This document shows positions 44,503 through 52,764 of a stretch of 64,000 bases of DNA, piece by piece. The position numbers and the translations under genes are program-made. Each line of letters starts with the position of its first letter. Within the stretch, counting starts at the first letter, position 1. The notes beneath the pieces were generated by a model. The model saw only the letters and a program-made list of their open reading frames with translations. It was not told the DNA's origin and did not search any database. Source of the DNA: Roseovarius pacificus (GTDB taxonomy: Bacteria > Pseudomonadota > Alphaproteobacteria > Rhodobacterales > Rhodobacteraceae); contig NZ_FRBR01000011.1 in NCBI RefSeq assembly GCF_900142665.1, forward strand, positions 91,679 to 155,678, in the 5' to 3' direction.

Positions 44503-45359
44503 TTGGCGTCCTCCATCGGAAAGATGCGGAAATAGAGAGTCACGGCGACCATCAGCACCAGGAAAGAAAGTGTCGCGACAGCCGCGCCGCTACCGATGTC
44601 ATAGAGCGAGAAGGCCTCACGATAGGACAACACCGGCAGGTGTTCGGTTGCTCCCAGTGGGCCACCCTTCGTGGTTAGCCAGATCACGTCGAACTTGTTG
44701 AACATCCAGACGCCGCGCAACAAGATGATGACTGTCAGGATCGGACGCAACGACGGCAAGGTAACGTGGAAAAACCGGCGCACGGGCCCGGCGCCATCAA
44801 CCCGTGCTGCCTCGTAGAGCTGCGAAGGAACAGTTTGCAGGCCAGCCAGGAACGTGGTGGTGACGAATGGCGTCCAAAGCCAGACCGAGATCGCAATAAC
44901 CGAAACCATGGATGCAGTTTCGGTCTCGAACCAGTAAATCGGCGGCAGCCCGAGTTCGTCCATGAGAACGGTCACGATACCGAGGGAGCCATCGACCATC
45001 CATTTGAATGTCAGCACGGCAACGACCGTCGGCAACAGGTAGGGCAGGAAAGCCACGCCCCGCAAAACGGCCCGCCCCCGGAACGGCTGGTTGAGCAGCA
45101 GCGCGAAACCGATGCCCAGAATGACCTGCAGCATGATCGCAAATCCGGCATAGACGACGCCATTCCAAAGCGCGTTCCAAAATTCTCCGCTGACCAGCAA
45201 AGCGCTGTATTTCTGGAAGCCGATCCAGACCGGATCGGATGTAAGCGACGGCATGTCGTAAAAGCTGAGCGACACCGCATAGAGCGCGGGCCCCACGATG
45301 AGGATCAGCGTCGTCAGAACACCGACGGTAAGAAACCCGGGTAGCAACCAGCGCGTCAT
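44499..45359 (-). CDS. ABC sugar transporter permease (MalF/UgpA-like)
   Basis: A 286-residue permease with six membrane segments and an intact EAA loop (YEAARVDGAGPVRRFFHVTLPSLRP, about residues 180-205). It would form the membrane channel with the MalG-like permease, which is broken. No ATP-binding subunit gene lies in this locus and the solute-binding protein gene is truncated, so the transporter is probably non-functional. The start at 45357-45359 has AGGAAACC just upstream. The substrate class (sugars or polyols) follows from the family and the gldA neighbour. Confidence 0.85.
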   Translation of the reverse strand: MTRWLLPGFLTVGVLTTLILIVGPALYAVSLSFYDMPSLTSDPVWIGFQKYSALLVSGEFWNALWNGVVYAGFAIMLQVILGIGFALLLNQPFRGRAVLRGVAFLPYLLPTVVAVLTFKWMVDGSLGIVTVLMDELGLPPIYWFETETASMVSVIAISVWLWTPFVTTTFLAGLQTVPSQLYEAARVDGAGPVRRFFHVTLPSLRPILTVIILLRGVWMFNKFDVIWLTTKGGPLGATEHLPVLSYREAFSLYDIGSGAAVATLSFLVLMVAVTLYFRIFPMEDAK

Positions 45360-45432
45360 AAGGAAACCTCCCTAAGAGGACAGTACGGTCGCGGGGCACG
45401 GTGCGCGCGACGCACACACGCCCCGCGTTGGG

Positions 45433-45738
45433 TCAGGCGATGAGCTTGCGCATCTTGTCGGCGGCCATGCTCACGGCATCTCCCGAGGCTTCACCGCGCA
45501 GGATCTTGTTCTGCAACATCTCCGGCAAGACGAAGGACTCGAAGACCTTGCCCGGCCGCACATCGGGCGCCGGACCTTGCGTATCGATCGACGTGACAGT
45601 GATGGATTCGTCTGTCACCAGTTCGCGCATTAGTTCGATCTCGGTTTCGTATTTCTGGATCAACGGATTGTCGCGCCAGCGATCATCCTCATAGAGATCA
45701 AGCCGCAAAACGAAAAAGTCCGGCCACCCTTGCGGATG
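45433..45738 (-). pseudogene. ABC sugar-binding protein, C-terminal remnant
   Basis: About 100 codons of the C-terminal lobe of a carbohydrate solute-binding protein remain (GWPDFFVLRLDLYEDDRW, then RGEASGDAVSMAADKMRKLIA at the end, the usual helical tail). The first three quarters and any signal peptide are missing. The homology runs straight into the opposite-strand IclR remnant, with which it overlaps around 45723-45738. It is the clear sign of a deletion that removed the 5' parts of two divergent genes and their shared promoter. Confidence 0.75.
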
Positions 45739-46379
45739 TGGTCGCGCACTTTGGCTGGCCCCGCTCCAGCGCCTTCAACATTCTCTCGACATTGATTGAA
45801 AACGGCTATCTCTATGAACCGCAGGCGCGATCGGGGTATTATCCAACGCCGCGATGGCTCCAGATCGCCAATGCCTTCACCGAAGGGGAACCGATTCCTG
45901 ATCACCTGCTTCAGGCCATGTCGACACTGGCGGCGAAAACAGGCGAAACAGTATGCATCTCGGCCGCCAGCGGAATGTTCGCAGTGTTTCTGGACGTAGT
46001 CGAATCCCCGGCGAGTATTCGCTATGCAGCAACACCGGGAAAACGTGTTCCGATCCATGCCACGGCATCCGGTCAGGCGCTGCTATCGCAACTCTCGGAA
46101 CATGATCTGGGCGTTCTTCTGCGCAAAGTTAACTATGAAAAATATGGCGAGAACACACCGATGAATGCCGACGAGGTCGTTGCTCAGATCGAGGCCGGCC
46201 GTCGCCGCGGCTGGTTTCAGTCCGCATCTCATTACTCGCCCGATCTGGGTGGTGTTGCGGTGCCGTTTGTTGAAGGGCATCGCGTCTTTGCCGTGACAGT
46301 TGCAGGCCCCTTGTATCGCGTGAGCGACAAAGCAGAGCAGCATGCGATGCTGTTGAATAGCCTTGTCGGAGACAGCTAG
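45723..46379 (+). pseudogene. IclR-family regulator, N-terminally truncated
   Basis: The IclR frame is open from TLADVVAHFGWPRSSAFNILSTLIENGYL (second half of the winged helix) through the complete effector domain to 46379. It lacks the first helix and a proper start; a GTG at 45738 could at best yield 213 residues without a working DNA-binding domain. It would have controlled the adjacent ABC/gldA/SDR operon from a divergent promoter that is now gone. The terminator at 46404 lies 24 bases after its stop. Confidence 0.75.
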
Positions 46380-46403
46380 GGCACGGAAATTTTCAATAAC
46401 TCT

Positions 46404-46437
46404 GGCCCGCCCATAGGGCGGGCCTGCAATCGTTTTT
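46404..46437 (+). terminator. Strong intrinsic terminator, probably bidirectional
   Basis: GGCCCGCCC (46404-46412) and GGGCGGGCC (46416-46424) form a 9-bp stem with an ATA loop, followed by TTTTT at 46433-46437 on the plus strand. It separates the convergent IclR remnant and the TcuA-like gene. Confidence 0.75.
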
Positions 46438-46447
46438 GAGTGCCGGA

Positions 46448-47926
46448 TCAGGACACGTAATCCGCCGCGCTTTCGCCTGCGAGTTTGCCGAAGACCGAGC
46501 CCGACATAAGGCCCGTTCCACCCGGATAGTTTTCATAAAACAGACCACCGACAAGCTCCCCGGCGGCGTAGAGTCCGGGGATGGACTGATCGGTCATGTC
46601 CTGCACTTCGCCCTTGGTGTTGATTTGGAGACCACCGAAGGTAAAGGTGATGCCGGTCGTGCAGACATAGGCCACGTAAGGCGGCTTGTTGATCGGCAGC
46701 GCCCAGTTGCTTTTCGGCGGCTCAATCCCTTGGGTCGCAACACCGTCCAGGATTGCCGGATTGTAGTCTCCACCCTGACAGGCATCGTTGTATTCTTTGA
46801 CCGTCGCGGCCAGCTTTTCGGGATCGAGATCCAGCTGCTCGGCCAGCCCTTCGATCGTGTCGGACTCGGCTTTGGTGACTTCGCGGATGCGGTATTCGTC
46901 ACGCAGCTTGTCAACGGTCTGCTGGTCGAAGATCTGGATCGCGGTGCGGTTCGGCTGGGCCATGATTTCCCGGCCGTATTTGGCGTAAGTCAGGTTACGG
47001 TAATCCGCGCCCTCGTCGACAAAGCGTTCACAGTCGGTATTGACCATGATGCCCAACGGATAGGAGTGCTTCTGGAAATTGTCGAGAATCCACCGGTCAC
47101 CATAGGGTGGCGCCGAGATATCCCATTCACAAGCGTGGCAGGACGACCAGTTGCCATAGGGTTTCGCGCCGATCTCAAGCGCCATTTTGATACCTTCGCC
47201 CATATTGTGGCGAGTACCGCGCACACGGCAGAGATCCCAGCCAACACCCAGGTAACGCACGCGCATCTCCGGGTTGGATTCAAAGCCACCGCTGGCGATG
47301 ATCACGGCCTTGGAGGTGATTTCACCATAACCTTCCCTGGTGCGGATTTTGACGCCGGTCACGGTGCGGTCTGCTGACTGGAGCAACCCAATAGCGGCGG
47401 TGCCGTAGCGAATCTCGATACCCAGTTTTTCGGCTTCCGCCAATTCAGCTTCAACCAGGCCGGCACCACCGCCGACGGCTTCGATATTCACGCCGCCGTA
47501 GAAATGGTGTTTGCCATCCACCAGAAAGGACTGGCGTCCAAACATCGGCACGAAGCGGATATTATGGCTGCGCAACCAACCCATCGTCATACGTGAGCGA
47601 TCCACCAAGAGGTTGGCCAAGTCTTCGTCACATTGATAGCGCGTCACTTCGCGCATCTGATCCATGAAAAATTCGCGGCTATGCGATGGCAGAACGATCA
47701 TATCCCGCTCACTGTCGGACAAGTCGGTCAGGATGTCCTTGCTGACATCCTCCAGACCTTCATGGGCAAATCGGAAGCCGCCGGCGGTAAAATAGGAGTT
47801 GCCGCCTTTTTCGTCTTCTGGTGCACGTTCCAGGACCAGGGTTTTGGCCCCGTTCTCATGCGCCGACATGGCGGCACAAAGCGCAGCGTTGCCGCATCCC
47901 ACGACGATCACATCGTATTCACTCAT
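46448..47926 (-). CDS. FAD-dependent dehydrogenase, TcuA (tricarballylate dehydrogenase)-like
   Basis: A 492-residue soluble flavoprotein of the fumarate-reductase/succinate-dehydrogenase family. FAD-binding DVIVVGCGNAALCAAMSA is at 5-22, GGNSYFTAGGFRF near 41, and the C-terminal YAAGELVGGLFYENYPGGTGLMSG closes the fold. The nearest known function I can name is TcuA, which oxidises tricarballylate to cis-aconitate. Desaturation of a related polycarboxylate or steroid-like acid is possible. The partner TcuB is absent. It follows livF by 102 bases on the same strand and probably belongs to the GntR regulon, supplying an unsaturated acid for the PrpF/PrpD-type enzymes. Confidence 0.8.
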   Translation of the reverse strand: MSEYDVIVVGCGNAALCAAMSAHENGAKTLVLERAPEDEKGGNSYFTAGGFRFAHEGLEDVSKDILTDLSDSERDMIVLPSHSREFFMDQMREVTRYQCDEDLANLLVDRSRMTMGWLRSHNIRFVPMFGRQSFLVDGKHHFYGGVNIEAVGGGAGLVEAELAEAEKLGIEIRYGTAAIGLLQSADRTVTGVKIRTREGYGEITSKAVIIASGGFESNPEMRVRYLGVGWDLCRVRGTRHNMGEGIKMALEIGAKPYGNWSSCHACEWDISAPPYGDRWILDNFQKHSYPLGIMVNTDCERFVDEGADYRNLTYAKYGREIMAQPNRTAIQIFDQQTVDKLRDEYRIREVTKAESDTIEGLAEQLDLDPEKLAATVKEYNDACQGGDYNPAILDGVATQGIEPPKSNWALPINKPPYVAYVCTTGITFTFGGLQINTKGEVQDMTDQSIPGLYAAGELVGGLFYENYPGGTGLMSGSVFGKLAGESAADYVS

Positions 47927-48028
47927 TTCCTTTTCTCCTTCAGTCAGTTGCCGCCCAAAACGGCCTCAAGTTGCACGGCGTTTCATCCCGCGCAGCGGCG
48001 GGGTTTCACGCTGAAAATTCGATTTCGC

Positions 48029-48742
48029 TCAGCCGCCCAGATACGCTCGACGCACGTGTTCGCTGGCCGCCAACTCTGCACCGGTGCCGCTCAGGCTGAT
48101 TGCCCCGCTTTCGATGACATAAGCACGCTGGCAAAGGCGCAACGCCATGTTGGCATTCTGCTCCACCAGAATGATCGAGATACCCTCCTCGCGGTTGATT
48201 TCCTCGATGATCTTGCCAATCTCCTGCACCCGGATCGGCGCAAGACCGAGCGAAGGTTCGTCAAGCAACAACAGCTTGGGCCGGGCCATGAGCGCACGCC
48301 CGATGGCCAGCATTTGCTGCTCACCCCCGGACATGGACCCGGCGGCCTGCGTGCGACGCTCCAGCAGACGCGGGAAATAGCCATAAACCCGCTCCATAGT
48401 CCTGGAGATTTCGTCCTTGTCGGATTTGAGGTAAGCGCCAAGTTGCAGGTTTTCTTCCACCGACATTTGCGGGAAAACACGACGCCCTTCCGGCGACAAT
48501 GTAATCCCGAGTCCCACGACCGACGGCGGCGCCAGACCCGAAATCTGTCGGGAGCCAAATATAATCCGGCCGGATTTTGGCGGGGTCAGCCCCATGATGG
48601 CCCGTAGTGTCGTGGTCTTGCCCGCCCCGTTGGAGCCGATCAACGCGACGATCTCGGCTTCTCCGACTTCCAGCGATACGTCACGCAAAGCCGCGCGCAC
48701 ACCATAATATACATTGATGTTTTCAACAGTCAGGCTGGTCAT
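48029..48742 (-). CDS. livF: Branched-chain-type ABC transporter ATP-binding protein LivF
   Basis: A 237-residue ATPase. Walker A GSNGAGKTT is near residue 36, the signature SGGEQQ near 137, Walker B LLLLDEPSLGLAP near 157, and the H-loop follows. The LivF subtype is indicated by its ordering after LivG and by segments such as RRVFPQMSVEENLQLGAY. It powers uptake with LivG, LivH, LivM and the LivK-like receptor. The start overlaps livG by four bases. The Liv family carries amino acids but also urea, amides and organic acids, so the ligand is not settled. Confidence 0.9.
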   Translation of the reverse strand: MTSLTVENINVYYGVRAALRDVSLEVGEAEIVALIGSNGAGKTTTLRAIMGLTPPKSGRIIFGSRQISGLAPPSVVGLGITLSPEGRRVFPQMSVEENLQLGAYLKSDKDEISRTMERVYGYFPRLLERRTQAAGSMSGGEQQMLAIGRALMARPKLLLLDEPSLGLAPIRVQEIGKIIEEINREEGISIILVEQNANMALRLCQRAYVIESGAISLSGTGAELAASEHVRRAYLGG

Positions 48743-49512
48743 GATACCGCCTCCGTGCCCAAATAGGCTTCGATTACTTTGGGATTGTCCCGGATTTCTT
48801 CGGGCGTACCGGCGGCGATCAGTTCCCCATGGTCCAGCACGATGATGCGGTCACAGATACCCATCACCAGACGCATGTCATGCTCGACGATCAGCACACT
48901 GGCCTGGCCGCTCTCATGAATGCCCCGGATCAGTTTGCCCATATCCATGGATTCCTCGGGGTTCAGGCCAGCCGCCGGTTCATCCATCATGATAAGCTTG
49001 GGTTTCGACGCAAGCGCCACCGCGACGCCAAGTCGGCGCTGGTAACCATAGGGTAAGGAATCGGCAAGCTCTCCGTGCACATGATCAATGCCGACCTGCT
49101 TCAGGATTTCCAGGCATTCCGCCTTTGTTTCGGCCTGTGCCCGTTGCGACGCCGCAGTGCCCATCAGCGAACCAAGGAAGCTGTCCTTGCTGCGCACGAA
49201 CGCCCCGCGCACCACGTTTTCAAGCACGGTCGACTGCGGAAAGACGCTCGTCGCCTGATACGTCCGGGCCAGACCCATCTGCACGATATCGCAGGTCCGT
49301 TTACCGATGAGATTCTCCCCTTCGAAGGTGATCGACCCGCCGCTCGCCGGACTTGTGCCGCTCACCACGTTGAAGCAGGTGGTCTTACCCGCGCCGTTCG
49401 GACCGATAAGCCCCACGACCTCGCCCTCTTCCACGGAAAACGACATGTCCTTGATCGCGTGCAATCCGCCGAACCGTTTGCTCATGTTCTTGACATTGAG
49501 AAGCGTGCTCAT
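48739..49512 (-). CDS. livG: Branched-chain-type ABC transporter ATP-binding protein LivG
   Basis: A 257-residue ATPase starting at the ATG at 49510-49512, which overlaps the livM stop; the much longer open frame upstream is antisense-like read-through of livM. Walker A GPNGAGKTT lies near 37; the LivG-specific region LARTYQATSVFPQSTVLENVVRGAF is next; the signature and Walker B (LIMMDEPAAGLNPEE) follow. It pairs with LivF to drive the importer. Confidence 0.9.
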   Translation of the reverse strand: MSTLLNVKNMSKRFGGLHAIKDMSFSVEEGEVVGLIGPNGAGKTTCFNVVSGTSPASGGSITFEGENLIGKRTCDIVQMGLARTYQATSVFPQSTVLENVVRGAFVRSKDSFLGSLMGTAASQRAQAETKAECLEILKQVGIDHVHGELADSLPYGYQRRLGVAVALASKPKLIMMDEPAAGLNPEESMDMGKLIRGIHESGQASVLIVEHDMRLVMGICDRIIVLDHGELIAAGTPEEIRDNPKVIEAYLGTEAVS

Positions 49513-50495
49513 TTTGCTCCCCCGATCCGCGCGAGTGTACGTGGCAGAGAGATCAAACCACCGGGCATGACCCTCAGCACCACGATCATGATCGCGCCAT
49601 AGATAATGTGCTGAAGCCCTTCGAAATCGCGCAGGAATTCCGGCAATGGTGTCAGGAAGGCGGCGCCCAGAACAGCGCCCCAGAACAGCGACCGCCCTCC
49701 GACGACAAGCATGGTGATATAGGCCACCGAATTGTGAAAGGTGAAGGTATCGGGCGAGATGAAGCGGATGTAATGCGCCATCAGGGCGCCGCCGAGACCG
49801 GCGATGCCGGACCCGATGGCGAACGCGATGACCTGATATCGCGCCGTGTCGATGCCGCAGGTTTCCGCCAGATTGATATTCTGTTCGATCGAATTGAACG
49901 CCCGTCCAAATGTCGAACGGTTCAATGCCCAGACGAAGACCAAAACCATCAGGAACATCGCGAACGCCAGGTAAAAGAACATCGGACGCGGACCGAAGCT
50001 GATACCGAAAAGCGTGACTGCCTTGATTCCGATAAGGCCGTTGGCTCCGTTGGTCATGCCGGCCCAGTTCAGCGCAAGCAGCGTGAACATCTGCCCGAAC
50101 AAGAAGGTCACAAGCACAAAGTAGACGCCACGCAGCCGCAGAATCACGGCACCCAGAGCCGCCGCAAGTGCCGCGGTGGCCAGCGTGGACAATACCAGCG
50201 ACAAAGCGGGCGGAATGTTCAATCTCATCGAAATGATCGCCGAAATATAGGCTCCCAACCCGGCGAATGCGGCATGGCACAACGACAATTGTCCGACCGA
50301 ATAGATGACCCAAAGGCTCAGGGCGAAGATGCCACTCAGAAGCGTCAGGTTCACGATGTGAACGTAGAAGAGGTTTGGAAGAAGCCCCGGAATAAACGCC
50401 GCAACCGCACAGGCAACAGCAATCAGGGCAATGCGAAACCAGACAGAACGGCCGACGTTCTCTGCGTCAGGTGCGTTTTCATTCAGAATAGTCAC
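49509..50495 (-). CDS. livM: Branched-chain-type ABC transporter permease LivM
   Basis: A 328-residue membrane protein with 8-10 segments and LivM-type motifs (SVGQLSLCHAAFAGLGAYISAI; RGVYFVLVTFLFGQM; NLAETCGIDTARYQVIAFAIGSGIAGLGGALMAH). It follows livH directly and overlaps livG by four bases. With LivH it forms the channel. Confidence 0.9.
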   Translation of the reverse strand: MTILNENAPDAENVGRSVWFRIALIAVACAVAAFIPGLLPNLFYVHIVNLTLLSGIFALSLWVIYSVGQLSLCHAAFAGLGAYISAIISMRLNIPPALSLVLSTLATAALAAALGAVILRLRGVYFVLVTFLFGQMFTLLALNWAGMTNGANGLIGIKAVTLFGISFGPRPMFFYLAFAMFLMVLVFVWALNRSTFGRAFNSIEQNINLAETCGIDTARYQVIAFAIGSGIAGLGGALMAHYIRFISPDTFTFHNSVAYITMLVVGGRSLFWGAVLGAAFLTPLPEFLRDFEGLQHIIYGAIMIVVLRVMPGGLISLPRTLARIGGAK

Positions 50496-51365
50496 TTAAG
50501 CTTCCTTTTTACCCATAAGGCCGGAGGGGCGGACCAGAAGAATTGCAATGACGAGGCCGAGTTCCAGCATGTCGGCGACAACCGACCCAAGGAAGGTCGC
50601 ACCATAGCTTTCGATCATGCCGAGAAGCAGCCCACCAAGCAGGGCACCGGGGACCGATCCGAGGCCGCCAAGGATTACAACGATAAAGGCCTTCAGCATC
50701 GGTGCGGTGCCCACGAAGGGGGAGACCGAAAAGACAGGTGCCATCAGTGCGCCGGCGACTGCAGCGAGCGCTACGCTCAACCCAAAGGCAAAGGGATATA
50801 TGCGCCCGACATCTATACCCTGGATCAGGGCCGCTTCCTGGTCTTGCGCAACCGCTCGCATTGCGCGGCCCGTTTTTGATTTCTGCATGAAGAGCCAGAA
50901 AATCCCGACCACGAACGCGGCGGCAACGATCACGAAAACGCGCGACCACGAGAAGACCACCGGGCCCATTCGCACCAGGCCCGACACGACCTCGGGCATC
51001 GGACGTGGCGAAGCGCCAAAGAACATCAGCGCGCTGTTTTGCAGCACCACCGAAATACCGAGTGTCGCGATCATCCCGGTCAATTCATCGGTGCGGAGCG
51101 GCCGGATGAGCACCCATTCGATGATGGCACCGGCAATGCCGACAACGGCGATGGCGATCAGGATCGTCGCGACAAAAGGCAGCTCCCATTGCGCATAGGT
51201 GAAAAATGCGATGAACGCGCCAGCCATGTAGAACTCGCCATGGGCAAAGTTCACGATCCGCATGATCCCGAAGACCAACGTGAAGCCGATGGCCATCAGG
51301 GCATACATCATGCCGATGACCAACCCGTTTACCCCAGACTGCACCAGGAGAGTCGTAATATCCAT
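50496..51365 (-). CDS. livH: Branched-chain-type ABC transporter permease LivH
   Basis: A 289-residue membrane protein with eight or so segments. It opens LVQSGVNGLVIGMMYALMAIGFTLVFGIMRIVNFAHGEFYMAGAF, the standard LivH start, and has GIDVGRIYPFAFGLSVALAAVAGALMAP in the ATPase-contact region. It lies 59 bases after the receptor gene and ends immediately before livM, so the five liv genes form one operon. Confidence 0.9.
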   Translation of the reverse strand: MDITTLLVQSGVNGLVIGMMYALMAIGFTLVFGIMRIVNFAHGEFYMAGAFIAFFTYAQWELPFVATILIAIAVVGIAGAIIEWVLIRPLRTDELTGMIATLGISVVLQNSALMFFGASPRPMPEVVSGLVRMGPVVFSWSRVFVIVAAAFVVGIFWLFMQKSKTGRAMRAVAQDQEAALIQGIDVGRIYPFAFGLSVALAAVAGALMAPVFSVSPFVGTAPMLKAFIVVILGGLGSVPGALLGGLLLGMIESYGATFLGSVVADMLELGLVIAILLVRPSGLMGKKEA

Positions 51366-51424
51366 TTAAAGTCTTCCTGTGACTGTGTGCAGCGGCGCCC
51401 CAGGGGCACCGCTGCATGTCAGTG

Positions 51425-52585
51425 TCACTCACATGCGTCGACGGTACAGGTGGCAACCACTTCGGGCTTGCCGCCGGTCACCTTGCCAATCGCATACGGC
51501 ACGAATTGCTGGCGTTTTGTTCCCCAGAAATCCTCACCGATCCAGCTGACCTCGCCAGCCGGGCCCTCGTAGCCGCTGATCTTGGCCATTTCGGCGACGA
51601 TGGCATCAGCGTCGGAAATCGTGCCAGCCGCTTTCATCGCTTCGAACACCATGTTGATGTTCGAGTAAAACAGCGGGCTGAAGGCATTCATCGTACCACC
51701 GTAGGCTTCAATATATCGCGCCTGATAGTCCTGAACGGAATCCAGTCCCCCATCGAATTCCATGTGGACATAAAGCCCCTCGGATGCATCCGGCCCGGCC
51801 ACGGCCAGAATATCATTCGTGGCGTCACCGCCGGTCCGGACGATATTGCCTTCGAAACCCAACTCGCGCAGCTGACGCACCAGAAGACCGGCGGTCTGCG
51901 GCGGGCTGCCGTCCAGCTCGAACGTATCAATGCCCTGTGCAAGAAGGCGGGTCAGGAGCGGAACAAAGTCGACGCGGCCACGTTCGTAGAATTCCACGGC
52001 CGATGCATCGGCCCCGGCGGCCTCATAAGCCGAAGAGATGTCATTCGACATCGCCTGACCGGTCTCGTCGTTCGGGAACAGCGAGCCGATCTTTTCCGCA
52101 CCAAGAGACTTCACCACCCAATTGATTTGCGGCTTTGCGTAAACCTCCGTCGGCAGAACCGCCCGGAAGCTATAGGGGTATTCCGGGGCCGCGGCGACCG
52201 GTGTAAAGCCAGCGGTGATTGTAATCTTCTTGTTTTCTGTGGTCGTCGGCACCAACGCGGCCAATGGCGCAGAGCCAAGCGGGCCCACGATGAACGCGGC
52301 TTCGTCTTCGAACACCAGACGATTGACTGCGGTAAGCGCATCGTTCGGATTGTAATGGCTGTCGTAGGCCGCGATATCAATCGTGTATGTTTTTCCGCCA
52401 ACCTCAAGGCCACCAGCGGCGTTGATATCTTCGGCGGCAAATTCGATTGCGGCCTTCATGGCAGAACCCCAGGCGGCAGCACCGCCTGAGAGGGGACCGA
52501 CAAGACCGACGGTCATGGTATCTGCGGACGCGGCAGACGCCATAGCAAGGGCAGAAGCGCCAAAGGCCAATGCTGAAAGTTTCAC
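51425..52585 (-). CDS. Branched-chain-type ABC solute-binding protein (LivK-like)
   Basis: A 386-residue receptor starting at a GTG (52583-52585) with AGGAGG seven bases upstream. A signal peptide covers residues 1-22 (ending ASAD), followed by TMTVGLVGPLSGGAAAWGSAMKAAIEFAAEDINAAGG, the Peripla_BP_6 fold start. It is first in the livKHMGF operon. Its promoter region holds two GTCAACTGTTGAC palindromes shared with the divergent aldehyde dehydrogenase, implying control by the GntR protein at 57470. Confidence 0.88.
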   Translation of the reverse strand: MKLSALAFGASALAMASAASADTMTVGLVGPLSGGAAAWGSAMKAAIEFAAEDINAAGGLEVGGKTYTIDIAAYDSHYNPNDALTAVNRLVFEDEAAFIVGPLGSAPLAALVPTTTENKKITITAGFTPVAAAPEYPYSFRAVLPTEVYAKPQINWVVKSLGAEKIGSLFPNDETGQAMSNDISSAYEAAGADASAVEFYERGRVDFVPLLTRLLAQGIDTFELDGSPPQTAGLLVRQLRELGFEGNIVRTGGDATNDILAVAGPDASEGLYVHMEFDGGLDSVQDYQARYIEAYGGTMNAFSPLFYSNINMVFEAMKAAGTISDADAIVAEMAKISGYEGPAGEVSWIGEDFWGTKRQQFVPYAIGKVTGGKPEVVATCTVDACE

Positions 52586-52660
52586 GGTATTCCTCCTTAT
52601 TGGATGTCGCACGCCTCCCAACGTGCGCTGACAGTTTTGTGGCACATGATTCCCGCTCAC

Positions 52661-52673
52661 GTCAACTGTTGAC
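52661..52673. promoter_or_regulatory. GntR operator copy 1 (liv side)
   Basis: GTCAACTGTTGAC is an exact 13-base odd palindrome, 76 bases upstream of the livK-like start. It is identical to copies at 52704 and 61559. Confidence 0.75.
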
Positions 52674-52703
52674 ACTTAACAAATGACAGGCTCCATGTTG
52701 AAA

Positions 52704-52716
52704 GTCAACTGTTGAC
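52704..52716. promoter_or_regulatory. GntR operator copy 2 (aldehyde dehydrogenase side)
   Basis: A second identical GTCAACTGTTGAC starts 43 bases after copy 1 (about four helical turns) and ends 49 bases before the aldehyde dehydrogenase start. The spacing suggests cooperative binding on the shared divergent promoter. Confidence 0.75.
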
Positions 52717-52764
52717 ACTAATCGTTTTTAAATCCAAGTTGCCGACACAAAGAAGGAGGAGATT

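Noticed and set aside
49513..50313. N-terminal extension of livG giving a 524-residue protein
   Set aside because: It is an out-of-frame reading of livM; the LivG fold begins exactly at the ATG at 49512.
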